DNA of 64,000 nucleotides from Streptomyces malaysiensis subsp. samsunensis (GTDB taxonomy: Bacteria > Actinomycetota > Actinomycetes > Streptomycetales > Streptomycetaceae). The notes under the pieces are model-generated. The model was not told the origin of the DNA. It made no database searches and saw only the letters and a list, made by a program, of their open reading frames with translations. The translations under genes and the position numbers were made by a program. Positions 50,915 through 59,264 of the stretch are shown here, in pieces; the first letter of the stretch is position 1; each line of letters starts with the position of its first letter. Where the stretch lies: positions 1 to 64,000 of the forward strand of contig NZ_JANIIC010000059.1 in NCBI RefSeq assembly GCF_024519315.1, given 5' to 3'.

Positions 50915-52951
50915 ATGCCGAACCGTCTGGCGCATGAGACGTCCCCCTATCTGCTTCAACACGCCGAGAACCCCGTCGATTGGTGGCCGTGGTCGGACGA
51001 GGCGTTCGAGGAAGCGCGGCGCCGCGGGGTGCCCGTGCTGCTGAGCGTCGGCTATTCGAGCTGCCACTGGTGCCATGTCATGGCGCACGAGTCGTTCGAG
51101 GACAAGGCGACGGCCGACTACCTCAACGCCCACTTCGTCTCCGTGAAGGTCGACCGCGAGGAGCGGCCGGACGTCGACGCGGTGTACATGGAGGCGGTGC
51201 AGGCCGCGACCGGCCAGGGCGGCTGGCCCATGACGGTCTTTCTGACCCCCGAGGCCCAGCCGTTCTACTTCGGCACCTACTTCCCGCCCCGGCCCCGGCC
51301 CGGAATGCCGTCCTTCCGGCAGGTGCTGGAGGGGGTGGGCGCCGCCTGGGAGGAGCGCCGCGAGGAGGTGCGGGACGTCGCCGGCCGGATCGTGGAGGAC
51401 CTGGCCCGGCGCAGCGACATCGCCCTGGGCCCGGGGGCGCCCCAGCCGCCCGGCGCGGAGGATCTGCACACCGCGCTCATGGCCCTGACCCGCGAATTCG
51501 ACGCCACGCGCGGCGGTTTCGGCGGTGCGCCGAAGTTCCCGCCGTCCATGGCGCTGGAGTTCCTGCTGCGCCACCACGCCCGCACCGGCTCCGAGGGCGC
51601 GTTGCAGATGGTGGCGGCCACCTGCGAGGCGATGGCCCGCGGCGGTGTCTACGACCAGCTCGGCGGCGGTTTCGCCCGCTATGCCGTCGACGCCGCCTGG
51701 ACCGTGCCGCACTTCGAGAAGATGCTGTACGACAATGCGCTGCTGTGCCGGGTCTACGCCCATCTGTGGCGGGCCACCGGCTCGGACCTCGCCCGCCGTG
51801 TCGCCCTGGAGACGGCGGACTTCATGGTCCGCGAGCTGCGCACCGCACAGGGCGGCTTCGCCTCCGCGCTGGACGCCGACAGCGACGACGGCACCGGCAG
51901 GCATGTCGAGGGCGCGTACTACGCGTGGACGCCCGAGCAGCTGCGCGAGGTGCTGGGGGAGGCCGACGCGGAGTTCGCCGCCGGGTATTTCGGGGTCACG
52001 GAGGAGGGCACCTTCGAGGAGGGCGCCTCCGTGCTCCAGCTGCCCGACGGGGAGCGGCTGACGGACGCGTCCCGGGTCGCCTCCGTACGGGAGCGGCTGC
52101 TGGCCGCCAGGGGGCTCCGGGCCCGCCCCGGCCGCGACGACAAGATCGTCGCCGCCTGGAACGGGCTGGCCGTGGCGGCTCTCGCCGAGACCGGTGCCTA
52201 TTTCGACCGCCCCGACCTGGTGGACGCCGCGACCGAGACCGCCGAGCTGTTGGTGCGCATCCACATGGACCAGCGCGGGCGGCTGGCCCGTACCTCGCTC
52301 GACGGCATCGCGGGCGGCCACGCGGGCGTGCTGGAGGACTACGGTGATGTGGCCGAGGGCTTCCTCGCTCTCGCCGCCGTCACCGGCGACGGTGCGTGGG
52401 TGGACTTCGCCGGGCTGCTCCTGGACACCGTGCTGAGCCGGTTCACCGCCGAGGACGGCACGCTGTTCGACACCGCCGACGACGCCGAGGCGCTCATCCG
52501 CCGCCCCCAGGACCCGACGGACAACGCGGCGCCCTCCGGCTGGACGGCCGCCGCCGGGGCCCTGCTGTCCTATGCCGCCATCACCGGCAGCACCGGCCAC
52601 CGTGAGGCCGCCGAGCGCGCCCTCGCCGTGGTGCGCGCCCTCGGCCCCCGGGTGCCCCGCTTCATCGGCTGGGGCCTGGCGGTGGCCGAGGCCCGGCTCG
52701 ACGGGCCGCGCGAGGTGGCCGTGGTCGGCCCCGGCGACGACCCGGCGACCCGCGCCCTGCACCGCGCCGCGCTCCTGGCCACCGCCCCCGGAGCGGTCGT
52801 CGCGGTCGGCGAGCCCGGCTCCGGGGAGGTCCCGCTGCTCCAGGACCGCCCCCTGCTGGAAGGACGCCCGGCGGCATACGTCTGCCGCGGCTTCACCTGC
52901 GACGCGCCCACGGCCGACGTCGAGGCGCTGACGGCCAAGCTGGGGGGTTGA
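50915..52951 (+). CDS. DUF255 thioredoxin-fold protein (YyaL/spermatogenesis-associated 20-like)
   Basis: A 678-residue protein with an N-terminal thioredoxin-like domain (PNRLAHETSPYLLQHAENPV, DWWPWSDEAFEEARRRGVPV, SVGYSSCHWCHVMAHESFED with a CxxC) and a large C-terminal alpha/alpha six-barrel of the N-acyl-glucosamine-epimerase type (GGVYDQLGGGFARYAVDAAW, PHFEKMLYDNALLCRVYAHL). Function is not established. Ribosome-binding GGAGG precedes the ATG at 50915. Confidence 0.9.
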   Translation: MPNRLAHETSPYLLQHAENPVDWWPWSDEAFEEARRRGVPVLLSVGYSSCHWCHVMAHESFEDKATADYLNAHFVSVKVDREERPDVDAVYMEAVQAATGQGGWPMTVFLTPEAQPFYFGTYFPPRPRPGMPSFRQVLEGVGAAWEERREEVRDVAGRIVEDLARRSDIALGPGAPQPPGAEDLHTALMALTREFDATRGGFGGAPKFPPSMALEFLLRHHARTGSEGALQMVAATCEAMARGGVYDQLGGGFARYAVDAAWTVPHFEKMLYDNALLCRVYAHLWRATGSDLARRVALETADFMVRELRTAQGGFASALDADSDDGTGRHVEGAYYAWTPEQLREVLGEADAEFAAGYFGVTEEGTFEEGASVLQLPDGERLTDASRVASVRERLLAARGLRARPGRDDKIVAAWNGLAVAALAETGAYFDRPDLVDAATETAELLVRIHMDQRGRLARTSLDGIAGGHAGVLEDYGDVAEGFLALAAVTGDGAWVDFAGLLLDTVLSRFTAEDGTLFDTADDAEALIRRPQDPTDNAAPSGWTAAAGALLSYAAITGSTGHREAAERALAVVRALGPRVPRFIGWGLAVAEARLDGPREVAVVGPGDDPATRALHRAALLATAPGAVVAVGEPGSGEVPLLQDRPLLEGRPAAYVCRGFTCDAPTADVEALTAKLGG

Positions 52952-52979
52952 GCGAAGGGGGGCGGCGGCCGCTCGCCCT

Positions 52980-53245
52980 GGCTCTGGTCGGGCGGTCGGG
53001 CCGGCCCCGGGCCGGCCCCGGTCCGGCCTGGCCGGTACCTGGGCAGCCTGTGGCTGGTCTCGGTCCGGCCTGGCTTGCCTCGGGCCGGTTGCGGGGCAGC
53101 CTTGGCTGATGCCGGTCCGGCCCTCGGCTGAGCCCTGGCCGAGCTCCGGTTCAGCTCGGCCGGTCGCTGGCCGGCCTCGGGCTGGTTCCGGGTCAGCTTC
53201 GGGCCGGTTCCGGGCCAGCTTCGGGCCGGCTTCGGTCGATGTCCG
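52980..53245. repeat. Degenerate tandem repeats downstream of the DUF255 gene
   Basis: GGCCGG-, CCGGTCCGGCCTGGC- and GGGCCGGTTCCGGG-type units recur irregularly, with 22-bp units clearest at 53178-53244. The 445-bp interval 52952-53396 between converging genes contains no supported gene; open frames there are artefacts of high GC. Confidence 0.55.
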
Positions 53246-53396
53246 GACCGCCCCCGGCTAGCCCAGCCGAGTCCCGACTACCCCGGGCCAGCCCCAGTCG
53301 AGCCCCCGACCAACCCCAGGGCCAGCTCCGGTGGGCCCCCGGGTCAGCCCGGGGGCCGATGGCAGGGCGCAGAGGCAGGGGCGTTCCCCGGGCAGA

Positions 53397-54323
53397 TCAC
53401 AGCGGTACGCCTCGGCTGAGCAGGTCCAGGGCTCGGTCGATGGCCGTCGCCAGGTCGTCGGCGCCTCGCCTGGCGGCCCTGGGGGCGCCCGACGGGCTTC
53501 CCGGCGTTCCCGGAGTTCCCGGCGTTCCCGGTGTCTTCGGTTCCTTCGTTCCCGCCGTTCCCGTCGGCCCGTCGGCCAGGCTTTCGTCCAGGCCGTTGCC
53601 CAGGCTCCCGTCCAGGCCGTTGCCCAGGCTTTCATCCAGGCCGTCGTCCGGGCTTTCATCCAGGCCGTTGCCCAGGCTCCCGTCCAGGCCGTTGTCCAGG
53701 CTCCCGTCCAGGCCGTCGTCCGGGTTTCCATCCAGGCCATCGCCCAGGCTCTCGTCCAGGCCGCAGGCCAGACCGTGGTCCAGGCAGTGGAAGACGGCCT
53801 CCCGCAGGGCGCCGAGGACGGCGCCCACCGCGACCCGCACCTCGAAGTCGTCCGGGGCCCGGCCGCTGCGCTCGGCCAGAGCCTCGCCCAGCAGGGCGCC
53901 GCTGTCGGCCAGGCAGCCGCTCATCCGAGCGCGCAGCGCCGGGACCTGCCGGACGAGGGCCAGCCGGGCCAGCAGTTCCTCGCGTTCCGCGCCCGCCGAG
54001 GGGCCCAGCAGCTCGGCGACGGCATGGCGCAGGGAGGCGGTCGGGGGTTCGTCCCGCGGGCGCTCGCGGATCGCCTCCGCCATGAGCGCGTCGTACTCGT
54101 CGGTGAGGACGATGTCCTCCTTGGTCGGGAAGTACCGGAAGACGGTGCTGGACGAGACATCGGCGGCGCGTGCGATCCGGTCCACCGGAGTGGCCTCGTA
54201 GCCCTGCTCCGCGAAGAGCCGGAGGGCGGCGCGCCGGATCGCCTGCCGGGTTTTGATCTTCTTCCGTTCGCGCAGCCCGGGGCCGGGCCCGCGTTCGGGC
54301 TGGGGGGTGGTGGCCTTGGGCAT
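53397..54323 (-). CDS. TetR-family regulator with an expanded repeat insertion
   Basis: A 308-residue TetR-like protein; typical members have about 200. The DNA-binding domain is normal: KTRQAIRRAALRLFAEQGYE, ATPVDRIARAADVSSSTVFR and YFPTKEDIVLTDEYDALMAE. The ligand domain runs to LREAVFHCLDHGLAC. Residues 188-251 are then eight tandem 8-residue units (GLDESLGD, GLDGNPDD, GLDGSLDN and so on) and a TPG repeat (about 264-275), before the family-like end ADDLATAIDRALDLLSRGV. The start overlaps the upstream hemolysin III gene stop (ATGA), so they form an operon. Confidence 0.82.
   Translation of the reverse strand: MPKATTPQPERGPGPGLRERKKIKTRQAIRRAALRLFAEQGYEATPVDRIARAADVSSSTVFRYFPTKEDIVLTDEYDALMAEAIRERPRDEPPTASLRHAVAELLGPSAGAEREELLARLALVRQVPALRARMSGCLADSGALLGEALAERSGRAPDDFEVRVAVGAVLGALREAVFHCLDHGLACGLDESLGDGLDGNPDDGLDGSLDNGLDGSLGNGLDESPDDGLDESLGNGLDGSLGNGLDESLADGPTGTAGTKEPKTPGTPGTPGTPGSPSGAPRAARRGADDLATAIDRALDLLSRGVPL
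53571..53762. repeat. 24-bp in-frame repeat array in the TetR gene
   Basis: Eight consecutive 24-bp units encode GLD(E/G)(S/N)(L/P)(G/D)(D/N) repeats. All are in frame and free of stops. The array splits the C-terminal helix of the ligand domain. Confidence 0.85.
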
Positions 54324-55033
54324 CAGGGGTGCTGGTACGCCACCAAGGAGATGCCGACGTAGTGCACGACGAAGGCGGCCAGCGTGAAGCTGTGGAACAC
54401 CTCGTGGAAGCCGAACCAGCGGGGTGAGGGGTTGGGGCGCTTGGTGCCGTAGATCACCGCGCCCACGCTGTAGAGCAGCCCGCCGACCACGATCAGCGTC
54501 ATCACGGCGATGCCGCCGGTGCGCAGGAAGTCGGGCAGGAAGAAGATGGCCGCCCAGCCCAGCGCGATATAGCACGGGGTGTACAGCCAGCGCGGGGCGC
54601 CGACCCAGAAGACCCGGAAGGCGATTCCGGCGAGCGCTCCGGCCCACACCAGCCACAGCAGCAATTGCTTCTTGCCGTGTGGCAGAAGCAGCAGCGTGAA
54701 GGGCGTGTAGGTGCCCGCGATGATCAGGAAGATATTGGCGTGGTCCAGCCGCCGCAGCACCGCGGCGGTGCGCGGGCCCCAATTGCCGCGGTGGTAAAGG
54801 GCGCTGGTGCCGAACAGCGCACATGCGGTGAGCGTGTAGATGGCACAGGCCAGCCGCCCGCGCGGACTGTCGGCGAGGGCTGTCAGCACCACACCCGAGA
54901 TCAGGGCCGCGGGAAACATGCCGGCGTGCAGCCAGCCGCGCAGCATCGGCTTCAGGGGGAGCGGCGGGGCCGCTTTGGGCCCTGGGGGGTTCTCAACGGC
55001 GGCATCGGGCGCGGCGGCAGTCATGGCGCTCAT
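54323..55033 (-). CDS. Hemolysin III (YqfA/PAQR-like) membrane protein
   Basis: A 236-residue protein with seven hydrophobic segments. PAQR/HlyIII signatures are LFGTSALYHRGNWGPRTAAV with the conserved Ser and His, RRLDHANIFLIIAGTYTPFT, and the C-terminal RWFGFHEVFHSFTLAAFVVH with two His. The three His and the Asp/Ser form the predicted zinc site of this family. It precedes and overlaps the TetR gene, which may regulate it. ATGs at 55033 and 55024 are possible. Confidence 0.9.
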   Translation of the reverse strand: MSAMTAAAPDAAVENPPGPKAAPPLPLKPMLRGWLHAGMFPAALISGVVLTALADSPRGRLACAIYTLTACALFGTSALYHRGNWGPRTAAVLRRLDHANIFLIIAGTYTPFTLLLLPHGKKQLLLWLVWAGALAGIAFRVFWVGAPRWLYTPCYIALGWAAIFFLPDFLRTGGIAVMTLIVVGGLLYSVGAVIYGTKRPNPSPRWFGFHEVFHSFTLAAFVVHYVGISLVAYQHP

Positions 55034-55279
55034 GCTACCTACGCCACCGTAAGTTACCGATCCATGTCGAGTGGTGATGGTCACCAAGGCGCCCACTGGA
55101 CAGATGGCCTACACAGTCGGATGATCAAATGAGCGCGGTTGGCACCGGATGAGCTGAGCATCCGGGTCGCAGCCCCCAAGGGGTAGCTGTCTCCATAATC
55201 GGATATGAGTGCACATATCCGTCCAAAACCCTCAATCAAGACGCCGGAGCGAGTGCGGCTCCGGCGGGATGGAGCGATC

Positions 55280-57112
55280 GTGGCGCCCAGCAATGTGGCT
55301 TCCTCCCTCACCACCCCGAGCCCCACGAGCCACCAGGAGCTCGTCTCCTGGGTCGGCGAGATCGCCGCCCTCACCGAGCCCGACCAAGTGGTGTGGTGCG
55401 ATGGCTCGGAGGCGGAGTACGACCGCCTGTGCGCGGAACTCGTCGAGAAGGGCACCTTCAAGCGCCTTGACTCGATCAAGCGCCCCAACTCGTACTACGC
55501 CGCCTCCGATCCGAGCGATGTGGCGCGCGTCGAGGACCGTACGTTCATATGCTCCGAGAAGGAGGCGGACGCCGGCCCGACCAACCACTGGAAACACCCC
55601 GCGGAGATGCGCGAGATCTTTGCAGGGGAGCAGGGCATCTTCCGGGGTTCGATGCGCGGCCGGACCATGTACGTCGTGCCCTTCTGCATGGGCCCGCTCG
55701 GCTCGCCGCTGTCCGCGATCGGCGTCGAGATCACCGACTCCGCCTATGTGGCCGTCTCCATGCGCACCATGACCCGCATGGGGCAGGACGTCCTCGACGT
55801 CCTCGGGGACGAGGGCTTCTTCGTCAAGGCCGTCCACTCCCTCGGTGCCCCGCTGGAGCCGGGCCAGGCCGACGTCCCCTGGCCGTGCAACTCGACCAAG
55901 TACATCTCGCACTTCCCGGAGACGCGGGAGATCTGGTCGTACGGCTCCGGCTACGGCGGCAACGCCCTGCTCGGCAAGAAGTGCTACGCCCTGCGTATCG
56001 CCTCGGTGATGGCGCGGGACGAGGGCTGGCTCGCCGAGCACATGCTGATCCTCAAGCTCACCCCGCCGCGCGGGGAGGCCAAGTACGTGGCCGCGGCGTT
56101 CCCGAGCGCCTGTGGCAAGACCAACCTCGCGATGCTGGAGCCGACCGTCCGGGGCTGGACGGTCGAGACGATCGGCGACGACATCGCCTGGATGCGGTTC
56201 GGCGAGGACGGCAGGCTCTACGCGATCAACCCCGAGGCGGGCTTCTTCGGTGTCGCGCCCGGCACCGGTGAGCACACCAACGCCAACGCGATGAAGACCC
56301 TGTGGGGGAACTCGGTCTTCACCAATGTGGCGCTCACCGACGACGGCGATGTGTGGTGGGAGGGCATGACCGAGGAGCCGCCCGCCCATCTGACCGACTG
56401 GAAGGGCAACGACTGGACCCCGGCGAGCGAGACGCCCGCGGCCCACCCCAACGCCCGTTTCACCGTGCCGGCCGGTCAGTGCCCGATCATCGCCCCCGAG
56501 TGGGAGGACCCCAAGGGCGTGCCGATCTCGGCGATCCTCTTCGGCGGCCGCCGGGCCAGCGCCGTTCCGCTGGTGACGGAGTCCTTCGACTGGCAGCACG
56601 GTGTCTTCCTCGGCGCCAACGTGGCGAGCGAGAAGACCGCCGCGGCCGAGGGCAAGGTCGGCGAGCTGCGCCGCGACCCGTTCGCCATGCTGCCGTTCTG
56701 CGGCTACAACATGGGCGACTACATGGCCCACTGGGTGAAGGTCGGCAAGAACGCCGACGCCGCCAAGCTGCCGAAGATCTACTACGTCAACTGGTTCCGC
56801 AAGGACGCCGGCGGGCGCTTCGTGTGGCCGGGCTTCGGTGAGAACAGCCGGGTGCTGAAGTGGATCGTCGACCGCCTGAACGGCACGGCCGAGGGCGTGG
56901 AGTCCCCGATCGGGGTGCTGCCGGCGCCCGGGGCGCTGGACACCGACGGTCTGGACCTCGACGATGCCTCGCTCGAACTGCTGCTCACGGTCGACAAGGA
57001 CGTCTGGCGCGAGGAGGCGGCGCTGGTGCCCGATCACCTCAACACCTTCGGTGACCACACGCCCAAGGAGATGTGGGACGAGTACCACGCGCTGGTGAAG
57101 CGCCTGGGCTGA
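55280..57112 (+). CDS. pckG: Phosphoenolpyruvate carboxykinase (GTP)
   Basis: A 610-residue GTP-dependent PEPCK for gluconeogenesis. The P-loop (kinase-1a) is AAAFPSACGKTNLAMLEPTV (about 273) with the reactive Cys, the PEPCK signature TNHWKHPAEM and WSYGSGYGGNALLGKKCYAL lie upstream, and GDDIAWMRFGEDGRLYAINP carries metal ligands. The GTG at 55280 (APSNVASSLTTPSPTSHQEL) follows a GGAG motif; the ATG at 55205 would add 25 non-conserved residues. Confidence 0.95.
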   Translation: MAPSNVASSLTTPSPTSHQELVSWVGEIAALTEPDQVVWCDGSEAEYDRLCAELVEKGTFKRLDSIKRPNSYYAASDPSDVARVEDRTFICSEKEADAGPTNHWKHPAEMREIFAGEQGIFRGSMRGRTMYVVPFCMGPLGSPLSAIGVEITDSAYVAVSMRTMTRMGQDVLDVLGDEGFFVKAVHSLGAPLEPGQADVPWPCNSTKYISHFPETREIWSYGSGYGGNALLGKKCYALRIASVMARDEGWLAEHMLILKLTPPRGEAKYVAAAFPSACGKTNLAMLEPTVRGWTVETIGDDIAWMRFGEDGRLYAINPEAGFFGVAPGTGEHTNANAMKTLWGNSVFTNVALTDDGDVWWEGMTEEPPAHLTDWKGNDWTPASETPAAHPNARFTVPAGQCPIIAPEWEDPKGVPISAILFGGRRASAVPLVTESFDWQHGVFLGANVASEKTAAAEGKVGELRRDPFAMLPFCGYNMGDYMAHWVKVGKNADAAKLPKIYYVNWFRKDAGGRFVWPGFGENSRVLKWIVDRLNGTAEGVESPIGVLPAPGALDTDGLDLDDASLELLLTVDKDVWREEAALVPDHLNTFGDHTPKEMWDEYHALVKRLG

Positions 57113-57138
57113 GCCGTACCGCGCCGCTCAACGGGACG

Positions 57139-57162
57139 GGGCCCGCGCTCGTGCGCGGGCCC
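57139..57162 (+). terminator. pckG terminator hairpin with partial repeats
   Basis: GGGCCCGCGC (57139-57148) and GCGCGGGCCC (57153-57162) form a 10-bp stem with a 4-nt loop. The CGCGGGCCC half is repeated twice more within 57175-57215, each followed by CATGCTCAT-like sequence, giving a degenerate ~30-bp array up to the converging gene. Confidence 0.7.
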
Positions 57163-57273
57163 AGCCCATTCTCTCGCGCGGGCCCCGCCCCATGCTCATA
57201 CGCGGGCCCCAGTCCATGCTCATGTCATGCCGCGCTCATGCGTGCGCTCATACGGCCGTGCTCGCCGCCGTCC

Positions 57274-57684
57274 TCACGCCGCCAGCCCCAGCGCGCTCGC
57301 ATGGGACCGCAGCCGCTCGGCCGCCAGCTCCGTGACCGTCGCGTCCTCGCGTGACGTGGCCACGACCAGGGCCCATCCGGCCAGGGTGTGGGCGCGCTGG
57401 TGGAGGGCGGCGACATGCGCCGGGTCCGATTCCGTGGCGGAGGGCGCGGCGCGCAGTGGGGCGTGGCCGTCGCGCAGCCGGGCGGCCTGGTCGGCGAGCC
57501 GCTCGGCGGCGTCGTCGAGGCCGGGGTCCGGGGTGAGGGCGCGCAGCTCGTCCGTCACGGTGAGCAGCGCGGTCAGATGTCCGGCCAGCCGGATGTCCAG
57601 CTCTTCCTCGCGGGAGCGATGCGGGAAGTCGGGCTTGAGCTCGGCCATGCTGTGGACCGATTTGGTGCGGATCGGCTCGTACAT
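57274..57684 (-). CDS. Small conserved helical protein, unknown function
   Basis: A 136-residue protein: MYEPIRTKSVHSMAELKPDF, PHRSREEELDIRLAGHLTAL, LTVTDELRALTPDPGLDDAA and ALHQRAHTLAGWALVVATSR. Predicted all-helical and soluble. The pattern is familiar from Streptomyces but has no assigned role. A palindrome lies at 57720-57734, 36 bp before its start. Confidence 0.7.
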   Translation of the reverse strand: MYEPIRTKSVHSMAELKPDFPHRSREEELDIRLAGHLTALLTVTDELRALTPDPGLDDAAERLADQAARLRDGHAPLRAAPSATESDPAHVAALHQRAHTLAGWALVVATSREDATVTELAAERLRSHASALGLAA

Positions 57685-57719
57685 GGATGGCCTCCAAGGG
57701 GTCAGGAGGCCATCCTAAC

Positions 57720-57734
57720 TTAGACGCTGTCTAA
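57720..57734. promoter_or_regulatory. Palindromic operator candidate
   Basis: TTAGAC-GCT-GTCTAA is a perfect inverted repeat in an AT-rich patch, flanked by AAC and AGTT. Such sites are typical of TetR-type repressors. It is positioned to overlap the promoter of the minus-strand gene starting at 57684. Confidence 0.5.
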
Positions 57735-57786
57735 AGTTGAGCGGCGGCTAAAAGATCAGGAGCCAGAAAGATCAGGAGCCAAATGC

Positions 57787-58998
57787 TCAGGGCTGGCCGT
57801 AGCCGTCCAGGAAGTTTCCGATCCGGGTCACCGCGTCGGCGAGATCCTTCTTGGCGGGGAGCGTGACGATACGGAAGTGATCCGGCTCGGGCCAGTTGAA
57901 CCCGGTGCCGTGCACGATCATGATCTTCTCGGCCCGCAGCAGATCAAGGACCATCTGCCGGTCGTCCTTGATCTTGTAGACCTTGGGGTCCAGCTTGGGG
58001 AACGCGTACAGCGCGCCCTTGGGCTTCACGCAGGTCACGCCCGGGATCTGGGTCAGCAGATCGTACGCCGTGTCCCGCTGCTCCAGCAGCCGGCCGCCGG
58101 GGAGCACCAGGTCGTTGATCGACTGACGGCCGCCGAGCGCCGTGGCCACCGCGTGCTGCGCCGGCATATTGGCGCACAGCCGCATATTGGCCAGGATCGT
58201 GAGCCCCTCCAGATAGCTGGCGGCGTGCGCCTTGGGGCCGCAGACCGCGAGCCAGCCGCTGCGGTAGCCCGCCACCCGGTACGCCTTGGAGAGCCCGTTG
58301 AAGGTGAGGGTCAGCAGATCGGGGGCGACGGCGGCGGTCGGGGTGTGGGTGGCCCCGTCGTAGAGGATCTTGTCGTAGATCTCGTCGGAGCAGACGATCA
58401 GCCGGTGGCGGCGGGCGATATCGGTGAGGCCGCGCAGCGTCTCCTCGCCGTAGACGGCGCCCGTGGGGTTGTTGGGGTTGATGATGACGAGCGCCTTGGT
58501 GCGGTCGGTGACCTTGCGCTCGATATCGGCGAGGTCCGGCAGCCAGTCCGACTGCTCGTCGCAGCGGTAGTGGACGGCGGTGCCGCCGGCGAGTGAGACC
58601 GCGGCGGTCCACAGCGGGTAGTCGGGGGCGGGGACGAGGACCTCGTCGCCGTCGTCCAGCAGTCCCTGCATCGACATCTGGATCAGCTCGGAGACGCCGT
58701 TGCCGAGGAAGATGTCCTCGACGTCGAGGTCGATGCCCTGGGTCTGGTAGTGCTGCATCACCGCGCGCCGCGCGGTCAGCAGCCCCTTGGCGTCGCCGTA
58801 GCCATGGGCGTCGCCGAGGTTGCGGAGCATGTCCTCGAGGATCTCCGGGGGGCATTCGAAGCCGAAGGTCGCCGGATTGCCGGTGTTGAGCTTGAGGATG
58901 CGGTGTCCTGCCGCCTCGAGTCGCATCGCCTCCTCGAGCACCGGGCCACGGATTTCGTAGCAGACGTTGGCGAGCTTTGTGGACTGGATCACCTGCAT
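57787..58998 (-). CDS. Alanine-type aminotransferase (class I PLP)
   Basis: A 403-residue fold-type I aminotransferase. Motifs are ILKLNTGNPATFGFECPPEI, HGYGDAKGLLTARRAVMQHY, PNNPTGAVYGEETL and the PLP-lysine segment FNGLSKAYRVAGYRSGWLAV (Lys near residue 240). The closing HFRIVTLPAKKDLADAVTRI is typical of the AlaA/YfbQ-like alanine transaminase group. It exchanges amino groups between alanine or a related amino acid and 2-oxoglutarate. The ATG at 58998 (QVIQSTKLANVCYEIRGPVL) is preferred over the longer reading. Confidence 0.9.
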   Translation of the reverse strand: MQVIQSTKLANVCYEIRGPVLEEAMRLEAAGHRILKLNTGNPATFGFECPPEILEDMLRNLGDAHGYGDAKGLLTARRAVMQHYQTQGIDLDVEDIFLGNGVSELIQMSMQGLLDDGDEVLVPAPDYPLWTAAVSLAGGTAVHYRCDEQSDWLPDLADIERKVTDRTKALVIINPNNPTGAVYGEETLRGLTDIARRHRLIVCSDEIYDKILYDGATHTPTAAVAPDLLTLTFNGLSKAYRVAGYRSGWLAVCGPKAHAASYLEGLTILANMRLCANMPAQHAVATALGGRQSINDLVLPGGRLLEQRDTAYDLLTQIPGVTCVKPKGALYAFPKLDPKVYKIKDDRQMVLDLLRAEKIMIVHGTGFNWPEPDHFRIVTLPAKKDLADAVTRIGNFLDGYGQP

Positions 58999-59264
58999 GT
59001 CGGCCACCTTACGGCGGAGCATCCGGGGCCGCTCGGTGTTTTTCGCCACGTGGACCGTGTACGGGGGCGCCGGGCGGTGGCGGCCACGACCCCGTGCGCC
59101 GCCCCGGAGCGGCGCCTCGCGCGGATGACTCGTGCGGATAACGAGTCTGTTTCCGGCGTTAATTTCCGCGAAAGAAGGGTTGGCCCGAACGGGTTGCGTG
59201 GTTATCGTTCACGCACTTCACCCAATCGTTCGGCTGAACGAGTAAGGGAAGGGTACCCCCGTTC

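Noticed and set aside
50792..52762. Upstream extension of the STAND/TPR reading frame
   Set aside because: It runs antisense through the DUF255 gene. A strong AGGAGGGGG ribosome-binding site at the 50791 ATG marks the real start.
53239..54362. Plus-strand frames across the TetR repeat region
   Set aside because: They are shadows of the repetitive minus-strand TetR gene.
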